Positions 48,132 through 60,007 of a stretch of 64,000 nt of DNA are shown here, piece after piece. Position 1 is the stretch's first letter. Each line of letters starts with the position of its first letter. The translations under genes were made by a program, and so were the position numbers. Under the pieces are notes generated by a model. It had not been told where the DNA came from. It did not search any database and saw only the letters and a list, made by a program, of their open reading frames with translations. The stretch is taken from the NCBI GenBank assembly GCA_003344405.1, contig NOWV01000095.1:1-64000 (forward strand), given 5' to 3'. The DNA comes from Trichoplax sp. H2 (taxonomy: Eukaryota > Placozoa > Uniplacotomia > Trichoplacea).

Positions 48132-51100
48132 TTAAACATTATAATCGTCCATAAAGTCACTTAATAAAGTCGTATCAATAGGAATACTTAAATGCTCAAC
48201 ACCAAGTGGTCCCTATAATTAATTAAACAAATCAAGCAACCCTTAGACACAATTTGACTGAAGTAGCATAATACAAAATAAGGCAAATAAGAAGTAGAGG
48301 AACCTTGCGTGATTTAATCATTTTATGATCAAAAAATTCTGTTAGATGAGCCTTAAGAGTCGATTCACTATTAACTAAGAAATTTTCGCGGCATTTTATG
48401 TAACATTCTTGAAATGGTATTCCTAAATCAAAAATGGAGGTACATTAGTATGCTTATTACTGCGTTAATGGTTACCTTATTTCCTATTATCTATACCTAA
48501 ATAACTACCAGTGTTGATATTGTCCAACTGGTATTTCCCTATGAGCCTAAAGATTTTCCTACAAATGAATTCAGTATACAAAAAACAGCATTAGAATAGA
48601 GCGGCTTTGATGTCATATAATTATAAATTTATATGATTGAAAACATATACATTACATGATAAGCCTGAACTTTATTGCATACTTAGCATTTGGTGTTAAA
48701 CTTTCGAATACGTGCATTAGGGAACTGATTGTAATATAATTATCGTGACGTCCTGTAAGCGAGCTTTCATATGGAATTTCATCTATATACGGCTCAAATG
48801 TAGTTACATCATGGTATATCCAGTTGAATCGGCTAAGGTGTGCTTGATCCCAAACTAAAAAGTTACGAAAAGTCCTTTCAACTTAATTCACTTATAAAGC
48901 TATTGTTAAAAATTGCACAACTTTTAAAGAAAATATATATTTTAGATACGAACGCAATGGAGCATTTAGCTGATCTATTGAGGCAATTATATGGATAGTA
49001 GAACACTGCGCTAGATAGCTAAGCATAGTCTGCACCTGAATAAAATGATGGTGAAGGTTACAATAAACATACTCGTAAGCAATAGCAAGCCTTACATGAT
49101 TGCATTGCAAGTTATACAGTAAAATTAGAGTACCGCTTCTCTTTTCAACGTGGTGCTATCGATATTATGGATGATAATGAATAAGTGTTGAGATGATTCT
49201 ACAACAATAAAATATAATAGCAAGTTAGATCGAAAACAATTTTCGTCTTGTACAGCAATAAATTCCGATCGGGAGGTGTATCAAAAGTTAACATTAGATG
49301 ATACCATTTAAAGAATTTGTAATATAATTGCATTGATCAATTGGGCTCCGGAATGAAGCCTCAAATTTTAGGATATCTTGAGTAATGCTATTTAGGATCT
49401 ATATTCGATGAAAATGTTAAGAAAAGTTTTAAGTAACTGAATAAGAATCTTATATCGACTCTTTGCAGTCCTCTAAAATAATGATTACTACAGGAAAGAC
49501 ACACATGTGAACGTCTTACATTTTTAATAGACATGTTAGGAAAATACCCATTTACAACAAGATGAGGGTAAGACTGTAACAAAACTGCTCGAAATTGTTC
49601 CAGCAATGTTCGCTTAGAACCAAGTCCATAAAACAGGAGATTAAAGCCTTCCCTAATGAAGAGATTGAGAGCATCAACTTAAAACTGAATGGAACACGCT
49701 GGAAAATTTTGGCCATGCTTTAACGCACCATAATTCAGACATCCACCAGTTAAATTTCTTCCTGTAAATCTTATATAGTAAGCAGCGAGCGCGTTGATTC
49801 TTGGCATATTCTGCACAATTATCAATTGTATCTTCCTAAAACAAAGCAAACGGTTCGATAGCTTTTAAACATCGGATAGCAAATTTGCAATTTAAGGTCA
49901 CATTGTATCTATTTCTATAATTAAACCGCCTTCAGGGCTAACTTGAATCAATAACGATAAAAATTATAATATTAAAGGTATTACGTCTTTTATATTATAA
50001 TTATCATTTTGCCGAAGAATTTCAATAATGTTCGATGATGTTTTCATTTTGGAGTGATAACGATCGAAAAAGTCCATCCTTAACTTGTTCTATTCACGCA
50101 CGAATAATAGGAGAATCACCGAATAACGCCAATGTGGATATAAATTAATTATATACTCTTACGTATATTAATTTTGAAAGATTAATTCAATATACAGTAT
50201 AAGTAGATTACCATGTCCAATTTCTTAGAACTAGTCGTTGTAGACGATTCTGCTTCCCTACCATAATAAATACAGTATCAGTATTGTTATTGTTACAATA
50301 ATTACGTCAACGGGTAGAAACAGAATGATTAGTTTAAATACTGACAGATCGGATCCGTTGTCATCGATATTGTTAGTGTCCTCGTCCACGGAAACATCAC
50401 TTCCTTCAATTGATTAAATTTTATTTTGCTTTTAGCAACCGATTAGATAACAAGAAGCAATAAAATAGCAATTTCTTAGTAATATCAAGAACTACTAGAA
50501 GAGAACGATTCTCTTGTAGTAGTCTTCGGTATACTTGAGATTATTTTCTGTTACCATTTTCTTCTACGCTATTCTCATGTACTTGATTGGAAATTGGCTT
50601 TAGGGCACCCCTCTGTGAGGATGAATTTTAAGGAAGAGCTTAGCTAATCACAGTATTTAGAGATATCAGTAAGTTTTTCGCATTACTGCTATCCATTAGT
50701 GTACTAATGGGCTAGATATGAAAATTATTATATATAGATAGATACGCTTGTATATCTATTATCAGAAATAAATTTACCTTTTGTGATGGAAATTTTTTCG
50801 TATCTTCTAAGTGATATATAGTAAGATAGATGGAAGACATTGGAACAATCATTATTTTACTAATATTGTATAGCTTGCACTATGGGTCTTGTCGAGGTTA
50901 TTTGCCATGCTAACTTATTGAATCATATATGTGCTGTACTATGCAGTGTCCATTAATTGTAAGTATGAAATTTTTTACCGTCTAGCCTAGCCAATTTTCC
51001 TCTTTTATTCCTCCGCTTGTATTGGTATAATTGTCTTCCTCCTTCTACATTCGTACATAAATTAATGCATAGTCTAGGCGTTATAAATAACAACTCTACG

Positions 51101-52684
51101 CGTATCTTAAGAAGATAGTAGAGCTATAGCGTCTTTTGCATGGGCGATATCCAATGCAAAGCGGTATTATTATTGGTAACTATAGTACTGAAGATGAAAT
51201 AACGCAAGTAATAGAGGAACGTCAAAGCTCATGTAGTAGTTTAATTCGACGGAAAAATACTGTAGATAAGCATAGTTGGGAGACGGCGTTATGGTTGTAC
51301 AAATTATCGCTATAGGAATACGTGTATTAAGCACAATAATAAATGTTCATCTATGAAGAGTACGAGCGGGACATTCTACTCCTGTAATAATATTATGTAC
51401 TTGTAGTAACGATAATATGCAGTTTGCACTGGCAATATCCAATACGTCGGATACCAGAATGGTTGTCTTGTCACCTAACTGGAACTAACATATAACGCAG
51501 GAACATTAAGGTGAATACTGTAGAGTAGTTTTCGTTTGATGAAAAAGCTGTCTATATAGTCTGTAAAGTAGGGTTATAGCCTTCATTATGATCTTTTTTA
51601 ACTATTTTCTCGTACATACAATATTAAATTGTTAAGGCTAGCCATGATGTGATCTTGAATAGATACTGTCCGCGAAAATGAGTTTTAAGAGAAGTCTGTG
51701 AATAATGTTGTACCTGTAGCTTCAGTTTTAGAACATCTCTGATATGCACCTGTTGCACCATCATGGTCATCGCTCGGTTCGATAATAATTGGTTTTGAAG
51801 TCCGGGTGGACGTAGTCTTATTTTGTTTATCGTTGCCTACTATCAAAGTATATAAAAGTTGTAGAAGGAATAGCTGATAAGATTTGAACGGCATATTGCA
51901 ATCAATAGAACAAAATGTAGAGTGAAGAAAGGAATTTTTGAAATTATGTGTATCTATTCGATTCAAATTAAGTCTAGTAGTAATTAATTGATTCTATAAT
52001 TATCCATCACATCTCCATCGCAAGTAGATACCATAAGCAACAGCCGACAAGGAGGTTAGGCGGAGATAGAAATTACTTTTTTAAACATGGTAAAAGAAGA
52101 AGCTTTCTATCTCTTCCTGATTCTATTTCAAATGACTTTGTCCGAATATGCAATGCGGATCAGCTACATGACTGTATTCCGAAGAGGGAGAGTATCTTAT
52201 TAAGAGTAGCAATATCTTACTATCCCTTGGAGCTTTGGTGAAGGCCTAAAAGCACAATTACGCATCTACTAAGCCGACAACATACTACTGTACTCGTATT
52301 TATCATGCACAGAAAGTATCGCTAGTAGTACAAAGTGGTTCATTGTCATCCAAGCAATCTATGAAATGCTCGTTACTTGGAGATACAGAACAGATTGAGA
52401 GTATGTTGAAAGGTGTTGACTGCTGCAATGAATCCATTCTTGAATGCAAGGATAAGAGTAAAAATCATGCACAACACAGCAAGAATGATATTTTAAGGGT
52501 ACAATGGTAATATGATTTGTAATCAATCAGGTCAATTTTGTCGCAGTTGCTGATGGCAGCGATCTTGCTGGAACAAGATGTTTGTCTACCTGTATCTTCC
52601 TCTAGACGTACCTGCAATGTTGACAATATGATCGACCACGTTGTCATCGCCTAAAAAGGTGATACTTAGGTCTACTTTAGCCAT
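48132..52684 (-). CDS. ORC2: Origin recognition complex subunit 2
   Basis: Core subunit of the nuclear complex that marks replication origins and loads MCM. Exons in transcription order: 52684-52612, 51839-51714, 50806-50778, 50612-50555, 50403-50342, 50089-49985, 49835-49729, 49652-49520, 49398-49305, 49198-49134, 49035-48954, 48854-48683, 48558-48509, 48422-48304, 48212-48132. This gives 451 aa, all phases consistent. The N terminus has the conserved FLGDDNVVDHI (residues 10-20), then a shortened acidic linker (human ORC2 is 577 aa). The AAA-like domain has GFNLLFYGLGSKR (189-201), VVNGYFPNMSIK and IIASIDQLNAPL. The winged-helix C terminus has FQECYIKCRENFLVNSES and GVEHLSIPID. The least certain joins are exon 1 to 2, where an extra small exon (such as 52245-52221) is possible, and the exact acceptor of exon 2. 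Divergent from CDV3. Confidence 0.95.
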
Positions 52685-52904
52685 AGCAGCTATCCAAACT
52701 ATCGTGTTGAAGAGAATCGATTCATGGAGACGTAGCTTATTCAAGCTTGCAGCTCATCATTTGCGAGCTCGTCTCATTGGCTACCAACTACGTCACGATC
52801 GTTCTACCAAGCGAGAACAATAACCCAATACAAAACCATCATTCATTTTCATCCAGTGTGGTCCAGTAGAATAACGCCATCCTCGTCTACACACTACACT
52901 CAGT

Positions 52905-53125
52905 ACCGTGAGTAGAGGTAAGGTGCGGTACGCATGCGGGACAATCACTCCAGTGCTGGACCGTGCCGTACCGTACCGTACTGCGTGTACTCAATTTTAT
53001 CCATGTATGAATGAATACGGTTTCGGAACGGTTCGGAACGGTCATGGAACGGTACCGCTGGCAATTTTACCATACAGTACAGTACTGTACACTGTGTACA
53101 GTACTGTACTGTATGTTCTCAACTG
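52905..53125. repeat. Palindromic repeat cluster, CCGTAC and TACTGTAC types
   Basis: At about 52960-52985 the units are CCGTACCGTACCGTAC; at about 53020-53060 they are CGGAACGG/GGAACGGTACCG; at about 53075-53115 they are TACAGTACAGTACTGTAC and its reverse. The mixture of GC-rich and AT-rich versions of one palindromic core is like that at 5.4-5.6 kb. It lies about 250-450 bp upstream of the ORC2 start codon. Confidence 0.7.
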
Positions 53126-53454
53126 GTGACGAGATGGGCACCGAACTTTCCGAGATCCTATACTGTAAGTGTAAAAAGTGTCACTTGTTATTTGGGCCTC
53201 TTAATCCAGTTAAGTGCATCATGATGATTGTATTTCATGCACTACAGTGCTACTACTACTACCGTATTCAATTCAAGTGTGAAAAATGACACATTTGAGT
53301 GGAGTCTCTTGAGTGATCATTGTCTGAATCTCATCAACTAGTGGACATTACTACTCCAAGGAAGAGAAAGGGACGAGACACGGCCCAAAGGTGGCAAAAA
53401 TAAAGGAGGTTGACTATTTTGTGGTCATTTTATAATACGCTACCGCTGTAACAG

Positions 53455-53620
53455 TCCACCGTACTGTGCAAAACCAGCCTGGCAGATAATTTGCAGTACT
53501 GTACTACTGTATACTGTACGCTAAAGAATGTACTGTACACTCTACAGTACAGTGTACAGTGTACAGTACTGTACAGAATGCATGCAATGGTGTACAGTAC
53601 ACTGTACAGGAGGTAGAAAA
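53455..53620. repeat. Palindromic TACTGTAC/GTACAGTG repeat cluster
   Basis: Dense alternating TACTGTAC, GTACAGTA and GTACACTG steps. Opposite-strand frames across it read as Tyr-Ser-Thr-Val-type strings, showing the palindromic nature and no coding content. It sits midway between the ORC2 and CDV3 starts. Confidence 0.7.
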
Positions 53621-54676
53621 TGCGTCCATCTGCAATCCATAACCTGTGCCCTAAATGCCTCCATTTTAGCACTAGAGTACTGCACGACTCTAACAGCTGC
53701 TCTTGGTGCACATTCTTCTTTTTTATTTTTTTTCTAACTTGTGTTATCATGAGAATGCTTGTTTAGTTGACTGGGGGAGTTTTCGGATCGGATTTCGGAT
53801 TTTATGTAGCACTTTCAATCGGATTAAATGTTTAGTCGTAGTGGGGTTACAATACACTACTCAAGGGTCTCACTACACTGCAAAAAGCGATCCTTTCCAC
53901 CAAATTGATCGCCTCAAAATTGCAGTTTGGTCAAAGCGTACTTGATCTCAATAGTTTCAGTTGGCTACTCGTGTTACATAAAATAGCCCAGCCTAGACGT
54001 CGCCATCAGCGACTTGTTTCGTACAAGTCCATAGCGCAATTGGCACCTATGTTGTCATTCTCGCACCAATCTCTTGTCCAGGTTATGCGGTCAAGTCAAT
54101 TACTCTTAAGCCATTCTTGATCGTGGTGGTGCCGTAGCCGGAGTAGTCCGTCGTCCTGTGCATTGCACCACACTTCCCTCTGTCTGTCTGCCCGGAACTG
54201 GACAAGTCCTGATGTCTGTCCTACCGGATGACTGGGTGTTGAATCGGCCGGCGATGACAAGGGTGCAATACACCACCTAGCACCCGACGACAATCCACTC
54301 CTTGTCTAGTAGGGATGGTACTCAGCAATGAGTCTGTTTTATAGAGTACAGTATTAGAAATTGAAGCTGTGCTCTAGTCTACACTCAGAAATGACGAGTA
54401 TCGTCTTAGCACCTGTATGGTCCGACATGACAATGGGACAAGAGGAGTATTTGCCAAGTTGGCTGACTATGGAGTGTAGCGTACATGTCCATCATACAGT
54501 TGAATTAGTATAGGGAGGGGATTGTCCATGATGCGTTTTGACACGCTACCCACAACACCCATAGGGAAAGTACCTGTGCACTACTCAACTCCACTGGCTA
54601 GCGTATGATAGCCAAGTGGAATCGGCATGACCATACCATGCTACGCCAAATTTTACTGCAGTAGGATCGATCGGCA

Positions 54677-57296
54677 ATGATGGATGATAAATCAATCGAT
54701 GATTTCTTCGCGAAGAAAGATAAATCCAAGAAGAAAAAGAAAGGAGGCCCAAAGAAATTCACCACTACTGAGACCATTACCAAAGCTATCCATGATCAAC
54801 AAGCTGCAAAGAAAGAACAAGAACAAATAGAAAGCACACAAATGCCATCGCCTTTTATTAAAGTAAGCTGATGGCTGTCGCAACTGCAGTTGAATGCCAA
54901 GACTAGGGCATCTATTTTTCAGGATGCTATTCCACTGGTCGATGGAATCTCCATCGAGTCAGACGAGTTGTGTTAGTAATATTCAAGGGAGGATGAGTTG
55001 GATAGATTGACAGTGGAGTGAATGGATGTGTTGAATTGCATTTGTAGTCCAAGAAGACAATTTTATTTGCTTACGGTTATTTCCCATGTGGTACTGTAGT
55101 CATCCTATGTTCAGATGGGATCACTACCATGGTTACCAACATGTCTTTTGCCCACTACTTTTGCAATACATCAATTCATCCAATACCATAATGGCTCTGA
55201 TATCCCATGATAGTCAGACTAGTTTTATGTTGGATGGCTTGCATTAAAATCATTGGCAAAGTCAATGAAGAAAAAGAATGCCATGACGGTAGACCTATTT
55301 TAGCCCAACATGTTACTGTAGTAGGCAATGGACAATCATGCCTTGAATAGGCTAGCATACCACCAATGGAAACGACTACAACAGTTGTAAAGGTCAGCAT
55401 GGATATCAAACCATCAAAGATACATCGTGCATAGTGAATGGAGAACAGCTGTGGCTACATGACTTGTTTGATGATGACAAAATACGATACTGCCTGTACA
55501 ATTTGTTCTTTACTGTCTCGTGATCGACTGTCCCTGCTTGGAACACCAATACCAAGATGGAATGGACATGCTAATCGTGATCAAGGATGCTCTATCACAG
55601 TATTCACTTGAATCACTTGAACAAAAGTGTCTTCTTCAATGCTTCTCAATACCCTTAGTTGTTGTACTTTGGCTGGATGATGTTACACGACAGCCACTTA
55701 CTGTAATTGAACGAAAAGCGAGCAATCGTAATTGTACTCCGCTAGCCGACTGAGCCAATTGCACGATACCAAATAATATCATAGCTTTACAATAAGAGCA
55801 AAGCACTCATACAATCCTACAGTTTGAAAAGTGAATCTTATTCGATAGTTACACTATTCGCTAGTCCTCTTTTAAACTGAACATCATCCCTTTTTCCGCT
55901 AACTAATAGCCTATTCACGTCTTTGCCATTCCTAGGGTGACGATGAATGGATTGATTTTAAACAGAAAGAAAAAGCCGATTTCTCTGCTCTTGACTTGGA
56001 AGATTTAAATATTAGGTAATAAAGATAAGCATGACCGTTGAATTCTTTCTATTCCACCATGATTCATCAACTTTCAACACCAATTACTTTCATAATTTAT
56101 TATCACTAATTGCACTCTCCATATGAAATATATCTCCGTTCTTATCCTTGCAGTAGCAGTGGTAATGCACAAGAAGATCAACCCAAATTAGAAAATGCCA
56201 CTGAAGGTTTGCAGTATGAATCTACTTCGATAGTATCTTAGCTAACAGACGACTAAAAAAGAAGCTCAAATGCTCAGTCAGCTGCTTGCTTAATTTACTG
56301 TTGAATTGCCTGAAAGTTTTTCTAATGAATGTAATATCTGACATGCATTATAATTAATTATACGCCTACACGTAGATGATGAAAAAGTAGATGATGCAGC
56401 GACTCCATGGCAAGGTGATGTCATAAGACAGAAAAATATACCAGATGATACAGAGGAGCAACAGCCGCAAACGATTGAAAGTATGCCGTTAAATAACAAT
56501 TTTTAATGAAAGGAATAACTTTCGTTTCCATTAACCATTGTTACTTTATTAATGCATCTTTAGCGCCAGCCCCTGCAAGTCAAGATGCACAACCAGAAAG
56601 CACTGCTACCCCTAAAACCGGCGGCAAGTACATACCGCCTGCATTAAAGAGAGCTTTAGGTAAGAAATTGATATTCTTACGGTATTTTCGTCCTTGCCTT
56701 CCAATCATTGCAAAATAAATTATTGGATAGAGGGTAAGGCCGGAGGAGATGATCAAGGCACTCCTGCTCCTGCCAAAAGTACTGGCAAATATGTTCCTCC
56801 ATCAAGGCGAAGAACTCAAGGTATTCATATATTAGAACTCTGTCATGACAAGTCTGCGATACAAAGTTCATTACCAATGCAATCGATTCCGATCATGAAT
56901 AAGACAAAGCCATGCTAGTTCTTCTCCTATCAATTGTTACAGGTTCTTTTACGTTTTGTAGATGGACCAGGGTCAGATAACATCTATAGCGAAAGAAGTT
57001 ACGTCGTACCTTCGCGAAGAGGCGGCCATAAAGTTGATGCACCTTCTCTACATGACGAAGCAGAATTCCCATCGCTTACGGATTCTATTCCGAAAGAGTC
57101 GAAGGAGAATGCACCGTACGTAATGATTTGTGAACGTAATGGTGTCGATAAGTCGAAATTGATCTTGTTTTATTTCTCCCATAATAGAGTAACTCAACGA
57201 TCTTTTGAATATGTTCGACATGGAGGAAGGCCCTCAGGGCTCGCAAGTTCTCAGCCTGTAGAATTAGATAACAAGTATCAGTCTTTAAGTAATTGA
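54677..57296 (+). CDS. CDV3: CDV3 homologue
   Basis: CDV3 (carnitine-deficiency-associated protein 3) is a conserved, largely disordered animal protein of poorly known function. Exons: 54677-54862, 55936-56015, 56154-56206, 56376-56480, 56564-56659, 56731-56820, 56962-57115, 57188-57296. This gives 290 aa (human about 258), all introns GT-AG and in phase. Family landmarks in order: SIDDFFAKKDKSKKKKK near the N terminus; DDEWIDFKQKEKADFSAL (about residues 64-81); ATPWQGD; two GKY(I/V)PP motifs at 162-167 and 192-197, with a weaker third at about 215-222 (RSYVVPSR); AEFPSL; and the C-terminal SFEYVRH (260-266) and ELDNKYQSL. The two GKYxPP motifs lie on consecutive symmetrical 1-1 exons of 96 and 90 bp, which suggests exon duplication; vertebrate CDV3 has a single GVYRPP-type motif. 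Intron 1 (1.07 kb) contains several frames that look open but carry no motif. Confidence 0.94.
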
Positions 57297-57745
57297 ATTA
57301 CTGGTAAGACAGTTTGACAGATATAAAATTGGAAGGTATGAGATCTTCTTATCTATCTCAATTGTACTTGGGAAACTTTTCTATTCAATTCAGACGTCTG
57401 GAAATTCTAGAGTAAATTTGAAAATACTCCAATTAATTTCTAGTTTTGAGCGTTACGATGCGGTGAAGTTTAATAACGTTTTGAATCATTGCATATATTA
57501 GTAGATGTACTATGATTGTAGTGCAGTATTCGCTAACTACTAAAGTCACAGTCATACGATGTTGATGCGGTGTAATTCATAACTTAGCTCTATATGTTTA
57601 TTGAGATTTAATTAATTCTATTATGTACATTGGATGCTACCATTCAGAATTGGATGGTGACTGCATTGCGTATCTTGATAAATCATGCGTGCATGAAATT
57701 GCTATTAACTTAATTGAAATTATTGTACGCTAAATAATTAGATTC

Positions 57746-57751
57746 AATAAA
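57746..57751 (+). terminator. Candidate polyadenylation signal
   Basis: An AATAAA hexamer 450 bp past the CDV3 stop and before the next candidate start at 57884. Position is the only support. Confidence 0.3.
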
Positions 57752-57883
57752 AATTGTGAAATCTGTTCACTTTCTTGTCATGTATATTAATGAATCGAGT
57801 TCGTGCTTTGTATTTTTAGGTAAAGTGTTAATTACTTCCCTTCAATATACCTAATGTACGCTGAACCTTGACTTTCTACTTTA

Positions 57884-58120
57884 ATGTCTCGCAAATTCGA
57901 GTAATTTGGATCGATCGTAAATCAATCAGGCAATAAAAATAGCGTTCAACTGAAACGGTTCAAGACATGGCATCATCGAACGCTACATGATGTAGATTCC
58001 TTGATTGAAAAAATCGAAGAGTCTTTACTCGATGCCGCAGTTATATCTTTCCGTTCATCGATCGTGCTAAATAGTCATTATTTCCAACAAACACGTAAAA
58101 TAATAGGATCGTACTTATGA
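57884..58120 (+). CDS. Hypothetical small two-exon gene
   Basis: A possible 64-aa product: exon 57884-57900 (ATG, MSRKF plus two bases), a 42-bp GT-AG intron, and exon 57943-58120 (TGA stop). The reading frame continues in phase. The product has a basic segment (QLKRFKTWHHRTLHDVDS) followed by an acidic, helical stretch (LIEKIEESLLDAAVI). No family was recognised. The second exon might instead splice out at a GTAAAA donor at 58096 to a segment at about 58331. The short intron and short ORF mean this could be chance. Confidence 0.3.
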
Positions 58121-60007
58121 GTAGAGGCTGTTGAAAGTATATCCTCCATTCATTTGGTTTTATGATCATCCAAACCCCACTACTATAAAAGTACTATATA
58201 ATTTGTTTTTTAACTGTTGCACGAGTGCGAGTATGTATGTAAGTGTATAACATATATATCATTGTCATCTAGTTTCCATATTAATCACCTCATAATGTTC
58301 AAATTTGCTTAGTTTTCATACATTTTGCTCTCACTAAATGACTCTTTATAGTACCAGCAGCAGTAGAATCATGCAACTCGAACAACAACAACGGTATATG
58401 TATTAGTGCAGAGCTTACAAAATTACGATTTGCAATGAACATACAGTATTTTTCTATTCTGAAGTCATTTATTTTATGAAATTGGATCGAAGGCCATTTC
58501 GAATATGAGTCGAAGATTATATACGTGCTCCAGTACCTTCATATCTACGTAGAATTTTCAAGAACAATCACGCGTAGCATATATATTACGACCAATATCA
58601 GTAATCATTTTAATGCCGGTAATGGCTGTCCAATATATCATTTAATATCGATAATAGCTGTTCTATTATAAAAGATACAATGTACCTAGTGTACTCGTAT
58701 CATATTATATTTATTGGTAGATTAATACCACAATAATTAAGCATTGATGAAATATAAATTACGTATAAAGTAGACCATATTTTTGTATTTAATGTGAACA
58801 CAAAAATTGAACATCTCGGTATTGATACTATTTTTATTGGGTAACTTTAAGGCACAAAAACTGAATATCGATAAAATATATATTATCTAGTGCATTGGCG
58901 TATATGCTAATAAAGTACGTAAGCTACAATACTGGTCTCCTTATTTGTTTTTATTAGTTCCAGCTCCTGCTGTAGTTTATTTCTATTTATTTTATAGTGA
59001 TCTCCATTATGATGCCTTTGTAGTCTCTGATAGTACATAATGTTGGATCTTTTACCAGTAGTTGGATTGATGACAGCAACAACATCAGGTTTTCGCTGCA
59101 TCATCATTTATTATTTGGCAGTATTGAAGAAATTAATCGTCTTGCCTGAATCTTGACCGATTCAGTTTAATTATTCTAACAGTATTTGAACGAAAAACAG
59201 AAGTAAAAGCATCGACAACGAATGGTTTATTATCTTACATAGCTTGTGCATCCTATTATACACTTACGTTTATTAAGTTCGTAGTTAAGAAAGCAAGCAA
59301 AGGTAAATTATTATAAATATCTTGCTTTAATCGTTGCTGGTCATTTTTATTTTTCTACAAGTAGTTCAACGTAGAATAAGAGTAAGAACAACAACCAAAA
59401 ATTTTGTGATATACGTGGTTTACGTATCCTCTCATAGAGTTTTACCGTAGTAAAACAGGCAAGTGTATACCATGGTGTAAATATCTTGCTTTAACCATTG
59501 CAGGCTAGATCTATTCTACAGTACTAGTTTATTTGAACGTGAACTTTATTAGTATACTATAATTACTTTTACAGACTACAAAACTGTATCAGCATCTTAG
59601 CATAATTCAAGCTATCAGCTATAATTACATTAAATTACAGTTGTATCAGTGAATTAATTCTCTGCAAATATTAAACAGTCACATGTACGTAGCAGCTAGG
59701 ATGTAACCTGCTACGCGCACAATAACTTCGAAATAATAGTCTAATGAGATACAGCTAAAGTTACTGTACTGAAAGATCATAACTTATGAATGGCCAGTAA
59801 TCCTCTTTATGATGTCACTTTTTACCTCTATGTCCAGAGCATAAGTTTAGAGATACAACCCTAATAAGTGAAATAGATAATCTACTTAGAGTGAGAGTTG
59901 ATCAGGATTAGATCATCGTGCATAACACTGTGGTACAACAATTTTGCTACTTGAAACCGTGCCTATTCGTCATTATCCAGTTATGCAATGGCAATGTGTG
60001 CTTCAAT
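58121..60007. other. Intergenic region with a minus-strand ORF and repeats
   Basis: Mostly AT-rich. A 66-codon minus-strand frame at 59107-58907 begins with three Met codons and contains KPDVVAVINPTTGKRSN followed by a basic stretch; it could be a terminal exon because an AG acceptor precedes it at about 59098, but no partner exon was found. A local tandem repeat at 59.2-59.5 kb is listed separately. Confidence 0.4.
59178..59545. repeat. Diverged tandem repeat, about 165-178 bp units
   Basis: AAATATCTTGCTTTAA followed by a TCGTTG/CCATTG step occurs at 59314 and again 164 bp later at 59478. The flanking blocks with TTGAACG/TTCAACG recur at about 59186, 59365 and 59532. This gives two full units and part of a third. 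Confidence 0.65.

Larger units (their letters stand above)
52685..54676. promoter_or_regulatory. Divergent intergenic region between ORC2 and CDV3
   Basis: About 2 kb separating the starts of ORC2 (-) and CDV3 (+), so it should contain both promoters. It is GC-richer than the AT-rich surroundings and carries two clusters of palindromic repeats, listed separately. Several 60-100-codon frames here are products of those repeats or have no recognisable content. Confidence 0.45.

Noticed and set aside
49652-49729. A 20-, 26- or 45-bp intron just before the ORC2 GFNLLFYGLGSKR segment
   Set aside because: Alternative frames seemed to need tiny introns or a stop. Using the GTGCGT donor at 49728 gives a 76-bp intron and the sequence KKFNWWMSELWEGFN, which aligns without gaps to the ORC2 family.
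50258-51894. A four-exon gene for a small protein with a signal peptide and a GPI-type hydrophobic tail on the minus strand
   Set aside because: The frame closes perfectly, but the apparent signal peptide lies just before an AG acceptor and the hydrophobic tail begins at a GTATTT donor. Using those splice sites, the same exons join in phase to unmistakable ORC2 exons on both sides, so the peptide and tail are intronic read-through.
53430-53750. 106-codon minus-strand ORF and overlapping plus-strand ORF
   Set aside because: Much of each is translated palindromic repeat; no domain and no splice context.
54863-55935. ORFs at 55176-55409 (-) and 55520-55753 (+) inside CDV3 intron 1
   Set aside because: No recognised motif, no phase-compatible link to CDV3 exons, and the intron boundaries are well supported by the family alignment.
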